DNA of 11,204 nt from Candidatus Culexmicrobium profundum (GTDB lineage Archaea; Thermoproteota; Methanomethylicia; Culexarchaeales; Culexmicrobiaceae), in contig JANZKD010000046.1 in NCBI GenBank assembly GCA_025061245.1, positions 1 to 11,204 on the forward strand, in the 5' to 3' direction. How positions within the stretch are numbered: position 1 is the first letter of the stretch; every line of letters starts with the position of its first letter. Positions 6,623-11,204 of the stretch are shown in pieces. The notes below the pieces were generated by a model, which did no database searches, had not been told where the DNA came from, and saw nothing but the letters and a program-made list of their open reading frames with translations. Position numbers and translations under genes: made by a program.

Positions 6623-7390
6623 ATGAAGAAAAACTTTGACCCAATAAAGCTTACTGAGGAAATGCGAAAATATGTTGTAAAGGATATCATGAGAAAATAT
6701 TATCGATTAGTGAGAGGAGGAAAATGGTACGGTGGAATAGCAACGTCAGACTGCTGCGGATGTAATTTAAGATGCATATTTTGTTGGAGCAATTATCCAA
6801 GAGACCACCCAGAAAAGGTAGGAAAATTTTACACACCAGTTCAAATATTCAACGCACTAAATCGATGCGCGAGTAGCAGAGGGTACAAATTATTAAGAAT
6901 TAGTGGAAATGAACCAACCTTAGGATTTGAACATCTATTAAAGGTAATTGAATTAGTAGAAGACTTTGGAAGATATACCTTTATCTTAGAAACAAATGGA
7001 ATCCTAATAGGATACAATAAAATTTACGCAAAGCAATTATCCAAATTTAAAAGCCTACATGTAAGAGTATCATTAAAAGGAACAAACCCAGAAGAATTCT
7101 CATTACTAACTGGAGCAAATCCAGAAGCATTCCACTACCAGCTAGAAGCCTTAAAAAATTTATTAGACTATGGTGTTAAATGCCATCCAGCAGTAATGCT
7201 ATCATTCTCAACAAGAGGAAACATAAGAAAATTAGTCAGAAAATTAATGGAAATAGACCCAATACTCGTAGATGAATTTGAAGAAGAATACGTTTTCCTA
7301 TATCCGCATGTAATAAAAAGATTGAAGAAAGCTAAAGTAAAACCACTCATATCATATAAACCCAACAACATACCAAAAGAACTAATCTAA
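6623..7390 (+). CDS. Radical SAM enzyme of unknown substrate
   Basis: The 255-residue protein has the radical SAM signature C-x3-C-x2-C at C47, C51 and C54 (CNLRCIFCW), which ligates the 4Fe-4S cluster that cleaves S-adenosylmethionine. SGNEP (94-98) is the GGEP-like motif that binds the SAM amino group, and FILETNG (120-126) is the following strand. Two extra cysteines (C44, C45) precede the cluster. The N-terminal 40 residues include a basic aromatic stretch, RLVRGGKWYGGIA. The C-terminus is short, with no SPASM or auxiliary-cluster cysteine motif, so it resembles small activase-like or archaeal conserved radical SAM proteins. The ATG at 6623 lies 58 bp from the divergently transcribed OGG1-like gene. 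The substrate cannot be assigned from sequence. Confidence 0.87.
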   Translation: MKKNFDPIKLTEEMRKYVVKDIMRKYYRLVRGGKWYGGIATSDCCGCNLRCIFCWSNYPRDHPEKVGKFYTPVQIFNALNRCASSRGYKLLRISGNEPTLGFEHLLKVIELVEDFGRYTFILETNGILIGYNKIYAKQLSKFKSLHVRVSLKGTNPEEFSLLTGANPEAFHYQLEALKNLLDYGVKCHPAVMLSFSTRGNIRKLVRKLMEIDPILVDEFEEEYVFLYPHVIKRLKKAKVKPLISYKPNNIPKELI

Positions 7391-7472
7391 TTGGATTTGG
7401 CCAAGTGAATTATCTCTCTAAATGTAATGAGCAACAAGCTAGTAATCAAAATAAGCATGAACCTATTATTAG

Positions 7473-7499
7473 AGAAAAAGATTGAAAGCTATTCAATCT
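7473..7499 (-). terminator. Hairpin plus T-run at the end of the Hsp20 gene
   Basis: An 8-bp perfect inverted repeat, AGATTGAA / TTCAATCT (7479-7486 and 7492-7499), encloses a 5-nt loop that overlaps the Hsp20 stop codon (7489-7491). In the direction of Hsp20 transcription the stem is followed at once by TTTTTCTCT. This resembles an intrinsic terminator. Archaeal termination depends mainly on the T-tract, so the hairpin's role is inferred. Confidence 0.5.
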
Positions 7500-7896
7500 C
7501 CACTTCTCTCGGCACTTTTTTCTTAGGTAATTCCACTATTAATATTCCACTTTCATACTTTGCTTTGACCCGTTCGCTATCAATAGAATTTGCCAGTTTA
7601 ATCTTTACTTTGTATGTTTCAGGAGTCCATGGCATCTTAATTGATGGCTTTGCATTCAAACTAATTGCACTCTCAGAAACATACAGTTTTATGTCATCTT
7701 TCTTAACTCCAGGCATCTCTATTTTCACAGTATACTTTTCAATATCTTCTTCAATATGATGTCTACAACAACGATCTACTTCGCCTATCTCTTTAACCGT
7801 TTTAAATTTCTTCACTATGAATATGCCTGGCCCTGCAACTATTTTTGCCCCAGGAAGCTCTATTATATGATGATTTTCTTCAACATCCTTATGCAT
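7489..7896 (-). CDS. Hsp20/alpha-crystallin-family small heat shock protein
   Basis: The 135-residue protein is an ATP-independent holdase chaperone that would form oligomers and keep unfolding proteins soluble. The alpha-crystallin domain spans about residues 52-125, with VKIEMPGVKKDDIKLYV at its start and the conserved A-x3-x-G-x-L segment AKYESGILIVELPK (112-125) at its end. The C-terminal VEI (132-134) fits the I/V-x-I/V tail motif that docks on neighbouring subunits. The N-terminal arm is short and contains an unusual C43-C44-R-H46-H47 cluster plus H9-H10, which could bind a metal or respond to oxidation. A clear TATA box (7932-7941) and AGGTGA site (about 7905-7910) precede the ATG, so it has its own promoter despite lying 60 nt after the PadR gene. 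Confidence 0.9.
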   Translation of the reverse strand: MHKDVEENHHIIELPGAKIVAGPGIFIVKKFKTVKEIGEVDRCCRHHIEEDIEKYTVKIEMPGVKKDDIKLYVSESAISLNAKPSIKMPWTPETYKVKIKLANSIDSERVKAKYESGILIVELPKKKVPREVEIE

Positions 7897-7931
7897 AACT
7901 TAGTTCACCTTTATAATATATGTCTAAAAAT

Positions 7932-7941
7932 GTATATAAAG
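7932..7941 (-). promoter_or_regulatory. TATA box of the Hsp20 gene
   Basis: On the minus strand CTTTATATAC is a close match to the archaeal TATA consensus and is preceded by an A-rich stretch that could be a BRE. The predicted start site is near 7911, giving a short leader that contains the ribosome binding site AGGTGA just before the ATG at 7896. Confidence 0.6.
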
Positions 7942-7956
7942 TTTATTTTTGGACAA

Positions 7957-8415
7957 TCATTCCACTTTTATCCTCTTCCATTTTTCCATTTTCTTTTTAA
8001 CTTTCTCTAATTCATTAACTAGAAAAACTCGATATCTTTCAAGCTCACTAATATCATCAATTTCATCAGCTAATGATCTAAATTCAAGTTGCTCCTTAAT
8101 AAGACCAGACTTCTCCATTAAAAAAGCCACATAATTTAAGAGAGAATATATTTTTTGCTCTATTAATTTAGGCAACTTGTCTACTAGCTCATATCCTCTT
8201 CTAGTTAGTTTAACGGTTCCTTTATCCCTCATAACATACCCTTTTTCTTCCAACTCTGATAAAGTAGCATAAAAGGAACTTCTAGAAGAAAAGCCAAAAT
8301 ACTTCATTATCTCCAATAATTCACTTGTGTCAGCAGGACCTTCTTTTAATCTTAAAAGTAAAGTTATTTGAGACTGACTTAGTTTTTCATCTCCAATTCT
8401 TATTCGTATCATCAT
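7957..8415 (-). CDS. PadR-like winged-helix transcriptional regulator
   Basis: The 152-residue protein has an N-terminal winged helix-turn-helix (about 12-75). It includes SQSQITLLLRLKEGPADTSEL, a recognition-helix region FSSRSSFYATLSELEEKGYV, and the wing MRDKGTVKLTRRGYELV. The C-terminal half (about 80-150) is a charged long helix or coiled coil ending in NELEKVKKKMEKWKRIK, matching the dimerisation arm of PadR-family repressors. Two ATG codons (8415, 8412) follow a strong GAGAGGT site (8420-8426), and the second ATG has the better spacing. It diverges from the M14-like gene across 132 bp containing a palindrome and a direct repeat, where it may bind. It lies upstream of, and co-directional with, Hsp20. 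The inducer and targets are unknown. Confidence 0.8.
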   Translation of the reverse strand: MMIRIRIGDEKLSQSQITLLLRLKEGPADTSELLEIMKYFGFSSRSSFYATLSELEEKGYVMRDKGTVKLTRRGYELVDKLPKLIEQKIYSLLNYVAFLMEKSGLIKEQLEFRSLADEIDDISELERYRVFLVNELEKVKKKMEKWKRIKVE

Positions 8416-8489
8416 TAATACCTCTCATAATAGCATAGCTCTAAATACTTGTAGGAAACAATCCTTAATAACATTACATCAGCAATGGA

Positions 8490-8516
8490 AGTAAATAGTT
8501 AATAACTAGTAAATAG
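8490..8516. promoter_or_regulatory. Candidate operator: palindrome flanked by a direct repeat
   Basis: AGTAAATAG occurs twice (8490-8498 and 8508-8516). Between the copies, overlapping each slightly, is a 13-bp odd palindrome, TAGTTA-A-TAACTA (8496-8508). The element lies in the divergent promoter region between the PadR-like gene and the M14-like gene, a usual place for a PadR autoregulatory site. That assignment is inference, and the DNA is AT-rich, so chance similarity is possible. Confidence 0.35.
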
Positions 8517-8547
8517 AGAACTAAATTAAAATAAGATGGTGATATAA

Positions 8548-9912
8548 ATGGAGAACCTTTTTAACAAAATTTTAAGTCAAATTCCAGACTACAAAGAGTT
8601 TTTAACAGTTGACGAATTAAATAACAGTTCTAAAAAACTAGCAAAGCAATATCCTGAAAAAGCAGCTCTAATGGAAATAGGTAAAGCGAGAAATAATGAA
8701 AGCATATATTGTCTAAGAATTGGAGATGGAAGATTAAAAGCACTACTATTTGCATTTCCACATCCAAATGAACCTATTGGAAGCATGACTCTAGAATACC
8801 TATCATGGAAATTAGTGAAGGATGATGAATTTAGAAATAGGATGAATACCACTTGGTATATTATTAAATGCATCGACCCCTTTGGTGCCAGATTAAATGA
8901 AGGATGGTTCAAAGGAGAATGGACCCCTAAAAAATATGTTCTAAACTATTATAGACCTCCAGGATATAATCAAGTTGAGTGGACATTTCCAATAGAATAT
9001 AAAACTTTAAAGTTCAATAATCCAGTTCCAGAAACGAAAGCTCTAATGGAAATTATTAGTGAAATAAAACCAGATTTCATAGCTTCACTACATAATGCAG
9101 GTTTTTGCGGTGCCTACTTCTATCTATCAAACCCCATACCAGAAATCTATAACAAGTTACATGAAATTTCAAATATATTTAAAATTCCAATCCATATGGG
9201 GGAACCGGAAACACCATATATAGTTAAATTTGCAGATGCAATCTTCAAAATGCCAAGCGTTACTGAAACCTATGAATATATTGCCAAGCATACTGGAAAA
9301 GACCCAGCGAAAATAATTAAACATGGTGCAAGTAGCGATGAATATGCTAAAAGAGTTAACAAAAACGTGTTAACAATAGTATGTGAAGTCCCATACATTT
9401 ATGACGACAGAATCTCAAATACAACAAAAATTGGAGTAAAGAGAAGAGATATAATATTGCTTGGATTAAACTTTCAGAAGAAGCAGTTAAAGAAGCTCAG
9501 TAAAAAACTGAGACAAGTAGAACCCTACATAAATAAGGAGTCCCCCTTCTATGAAGCATTATCTGAATTCATTAGAGTAGGAGAAGAATACTCAAAAGTT
9601 GAAGAAAAATGGGCCAAAACAAGTCCAGAAACAGACAGGCAGGCAACAGTAGCAGAAGCTTTTGACGCAGCTGGAGCAGTCATCCACTTTTACGCTATGC
9701 TTAGATTGGGATTATTCTATAGGCTAATAAAAGAAAAAGTAGATGAAGAAAAGAAATTAAAAAGATGCTACAAGTGGATTTTAAAGGAAATAGATCTACA
9801 AGAAAGAGAATTCAAAAAACTAGCAGAGTATAAAGTTATACCCATCAGAAATCTAGTTGGAGTACAACTAGGAGCAATACTTTATGGAATATGGTCTAAA
9901 ATAAAAACTTGA
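8548..9912 (+). CDS. M14-type zinc carboxypeptidase-like protein
   Basis: The 454-residue protein carries the M14 metallocarboxypeptidase landmarks. These are the zinc-binding H-x-x-E in FPHPNEPIG (H72, E75), the CIDPFGARLNEGW segment (108-120, with R115) matching the NPDG...R substrate-binding region, the third zinc ligand in SLHNAGF (H182), and a candidate catalytic glutamate in VCEVPY (E280). There is no signal peptide or membrane segment, so it is probably cytoplasmic, unlike secreted digestive enzymes. After residue about 310 there is a 140-residue helical, highly charged extension (KKQLKKLSKKLRQVE...EEKKLKRCYKW) that I do not recognise. The start is supported by GGTGAT (8538-8543), 4 nt before the ATG. 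It is divergent from the PadR-like gene. The substrate is unknown, and amidohydrolase activity on a small molecule is an alternative to peptidase activity. Confidence 0.82.
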   Translation: MENLFNKILSQIPDYKEFLTVDELNNSSKKLAKQYPEKAALMEIGKARNNESIYCLRIGDGRLKALLFAFPHPNEPIGSMTLEYLSWKLVKDDEFRNRMNTTWYIIKCIDPFGARLNEGWFKGEWTPKKYVLNYYRPPGYNQVEWTFPIEYKTLKFNNPVPETKALMEIISEIKPDFIASLHNAGFCGAYFYLSNPIPEIYNKLHEISNIFKIPIHMGEPETPYIVKFADAIFKMPSVTETYEYIAKHTGKDPAKIIKHGASSDEYAKRVNKNVLTIVCEVPYIYDDRISNTTKIGVKRRDIILLGLNFQKKQLKKLSKKLRQVEPYINKESPFYEALSEFIRVGEEYSKVEEKWAKTSPETDRQATVAEAFDAAGAVIHFYAMLRLGLFYRLIKEKVDEEKKLKRCYKWILKEIDLQEREFKKLAEYKVIPIRNLVGVQLGAILYGIWSKIKT

Positions 9913-10008
9913 AACTCAATGGCAATTAAACACAGCTATGTAACAATACAATTAAGTAATAAACAAATAGAAATATAACAATTGAAGAAGATATAATGGG
10001 AGATTAAA

Positions 10009-10260
10009 ATGGTTGAAGCAATAATATTAGTCAACACAAGAGTTGGAACAGAAGAGGAGGTAATTAAAAAACTACTTAAAATAGATAAAGTTAGGGAAGT
10101 CTATTTCGTATACGGTGTCTATGACATTATAGTTAAAGTACAAGCAGACGATATCAATAAACTTAGAGAAGTTGTAACAACAAAGATTAGGAGAATAGAC
10201 AACATATTATCAACTTCAACCATGGTAGTCATGGAAGCATATAAAAAGAGCATAATATAA
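10009..10260 (+). CDS. Stand-alone Lrp/AsnC ligand-binding (RAM) domain protein
   Basis: The 83-residue protein is just the C-terminal RAM effector domain of Lrp/AsnC regulators, with no helix-turn-helix. The fold is visible as strand EAIILVNTRVG, helix EEEVIKKLLKI, strand VREVYFVYGVYDIIVKVQA (the core YxVyGxYDii motif, about residues 31-43), helix INKLREVV, and a last strand ILSTSTMVVMEAYK. Such proteins form oligomers and bind amino acids. They may sense ligands or pair with full-length Lrp proteins. The ATG at 10009 is preceded by GGGAG (about 9999-10003). It is probably a single-gene unit, since gaps of about 100 nt lie on both sides. Confidence 0.9.
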   Translation: MVEAIILVNTRVGTEEEVIKKLLKIDKVREVYFVYGVYDIIVKVQADDINKLREVVTTKIRRIDNILSTSTMVVMEAYKKSII

Positions 10261-10346
10261 GTACAATTAAGCCAACGCATAAACACATAAAGCAGACCAT
10301 AAACTAGAGACGATTAGAATAAAAGGTAATATTCTCGCGTAGTTAG

Positions 10347-10355
10347 ACATATATT
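10347..10355 (+). promoter_or_regulatory. TATA-like element of the PNPOx-fold gene
   Basis: ACATATATT would place transcription initiation near 10376-10380. That lies downstream of the GTG at 10364 but upstream of the TTG at 10391, and so favours the later start. The box is inferred from sequence only. Confidence 0.35.
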
Positions 10356-10390
10356 CCATATAAGTGAATTTCACTAGGAGATGGAAATTA

Positions 10391-10879
10391 TTGAGAAAAA
10401 TGACTGAAAAAGAGGCAATTGAATTCATAAAAAAGTGTAAAGTTGGAAGAATAGGGATTATTTTAGGTCAACAACCATACATAGTACCAGTCTTTTATGC
10501 ATATCATCGAGGTAGAATAGTTTTCTATACTAAAAAGGAAGGAGCAAAATTAGAAGGAATACTTAGCAATCCATATATTTGTCTTCAAGCCGACAAAATA
10601 CCTGACAGACCAGGGTATGCTAAAAGTGTGCTTGTTTTTGGAAAAGCAGAAGTCATAAGTGATCCTAATGAAAAAATCGATGCACTGAAAGCAATTATTG
10701 AAAAATACAAGGAATATCATGACATAAAAATAGACATCGATGAAAAACTAGCACACCTTCCAGAAGAAGAATTCTATAGGAAATGTATAAGAAAAATAAC
10801 CATAATAGCAATTATCCCAAGAAAAATGACTGGTCGAATAAAAAAGATTGAAATGCCAGGACATGAGACAACTGGTTAA
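10391..10879 (+). CDS. Pyridoxamine 5'-phosphate oxidase-fold flavin-binding protein
   Basis: The protein has the split-barrel FMN-binding fold of the COG3467 (NimA-like/PNPOx-related) family, whose members bind FMN or F420-like cofactors as dimers. Visible hallmarks are MTEKEAIEFIKKCKVGRIGI at the start, the strand QQPYIVPVFYAYHRGRIVFYT, a cofactor-phosphate-binding segment KKEGAKLEGI, and SVLVFGKAEVISDPNEK followed by the C-terminal helix and strand. I chose the TTG at 10391 because AGGAG (10376-10380) precedes it by 10 nt, the resulting MRKMTEKEA matches the family's usual N-terminus, and a TATA-like element fits. The frame can also open at a GTG at 10364 (171 aa) or the ATG at 10400. The substrate or redox role is unknown. 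Confidence 0.82.
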   Translation: MRKMTEKEAIEFIKKCKVGRIGIILGQQPYIVPVFYAYHRGRIVFYTKKEGAKLEGILSNPYICLQADKIPDRPGYAKSVLVFGKAEVISDPNEKIDALKAIIEKYKEYHDIKIDIDEKLAHLPEEEFYRKCIRKITIIAIIPRKMTGRIKKIEMPGHETTG

Positions 10880-10950
10880 ACAAGGCATCATCACCTTTCA
10901 ATCATCAGCATCCCTAAAAACATTCATTATAATAAAAATAGATATCAAAT

Positions 10951-11204
10951 ATGGTATCCATCATGACAAATGGAAAAGTATACTTAACTAGAGAGGGAAG
11001 TAAATTAGCTGAAAAAGGAGAACTTAACATTTATAGTCAATGGATAAGTAGAATCGAGGGACAAATAACTCAAGGGAATATTGTTAAAATATATGATTTC
11101 AATGGAGAATTAATAGGCCAAGGATTCTATGAAAACCTTGGCGCCATTGGCGTAAGAATACTAACTAAAAAAGATGAAGAATTAAATATTCAATACATAG
11201 TCAA
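10951..11204 (+). CDS. RlmI-like SAM-dependent rRNA methyltransferase, N-terminal PUA part
   Basis: An open frame from the ATG at 10951 runs off the right edge after 84 full codons. It matches the N-terminal PUA domain of RlmI/YccW-type class I methyltransferases, which methylate cytosine in 23S rRNA. The markers are KVYLTREGSKLAEKGELNIYSQWISRIEG, then the PUA core GNIVKIYDFNGELIGQGFYEN, then IGVRILTKKDEELN. In the family the corresponding order is a VxL...G...W.F opening, a G-V-V/D-G...G-Y-N core and an I-x-V-R-I-L strand. The methyltransferase domain lies outside the window. An ATG at 10963 is an alternative start. TTATAATAAAA at about 10928-10938 is a candidate TATA box that would make the transcript almost leaderless, consistent with no ribosome binding site. 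Confidence 0.8.
   Translation, partial: MVSIMTNGKVYLTREGSKLAEKGELNIYSQWISRIEGQITQGNIVKIYDFNGELIGQGFYENLGAIGVRILTKKDEELNIQYIV

Noticed and set aside
7427..7759. Plus-strand open frame of 110 codons
   Set aside because: It is antisense to the clearly recognisable Hsp20 gene and has the low-complexity Ser/Ile composition of a shadow frame.
7489..8415. PadR-Hsp20 as a single operon with PadR as the heat-shock regulator
   Set aside because: Hsp20 has its own strong TATA box and ribosome binding site in the 60-nt gap, and PadR proteins are not known to me as heat-shock regulators. Adjacency alone is weak.
1..11204. Defence system, CRISPR array, mobile element or tRNA gene
   Set aside because: I found no regularly spaced repeats, transposase or integrase motifs, nuclease-helicase sets or tRNA T-loop signatures on either strand.

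Overview
The window reads as chromosomal DNA from an AT-rich archaeon, probably a thermophilic member of the Thermoproteota/TACK group, although the sequence alone does not fix the lineage. The evidence is: archaeal TATA-like boxes in front of genes; GGTGAT/GGAG-type ribosome binding sites; a stand-alone Lrp ligand-binding (RAM) protein; an ACT-V4R sensor; an OGG1-like HhH-GPD glycosylase; and an archaeal-type radical SAM protein. I see no tRNA, rRNA, CRISPR array, insertion sequence or phage gene.

Layout. The left edge (1-56, minus) holds the first 18 codons of a probable HIT-family gene. It diverges from a two-gene operon (150-1231, plus) encoding a YbaK-type aminoacyl-tRNA deacylase and a nitroreductase. 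That operon runs tail-to-tail into endonuclease III (minus), with which it shares stop-codon bases. After a divergent intergenic region come four plus-strand genes (2211-5139): an ACT-V4R ligand sensor, an M29/NicX-like metallo-hydrolase, a 66-residue orphan and a four-helix membrane protein.

The roughly 500 bases that follow (5140-5634) look empty, but on the minus strand they contain a decayed GNAT acetyltransferase gene. It was once downstream of, and co-directional with, an OGG1-like DNA glycosylase (5635-6564, minus). The glycosylase diverges from a radical SAM enzyme (6623-7390, plus). Then, on the minus strand, come Hsp20, with its own promoter and a terminator-like hairpin, and a PadR-type regulator. 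The PadR gene diverges, across a 132-bp promoter region with a palindrome and a direct repeat, from an M14-type metallocarboxypeptidase-like protein. The right end has a RAM-only protein, a PNPOx-fold flavin-binding protein and the 5' part of an RlmI-like PUA-methyltransferase gene.

Most genes are independent housekeeping or stress functions: tRNA quality control, base-excision repair, a chaperone, proteolysis and rRNA modification. No single multi-gene system is evident. The items most worth a second look are the GNAT pseudogene, the ACT-V4R protein with an altered putative zinc site, the OGG1-like enzyme with a non-canonical cysteine cluster, and the possible operator next to the PadR gene.
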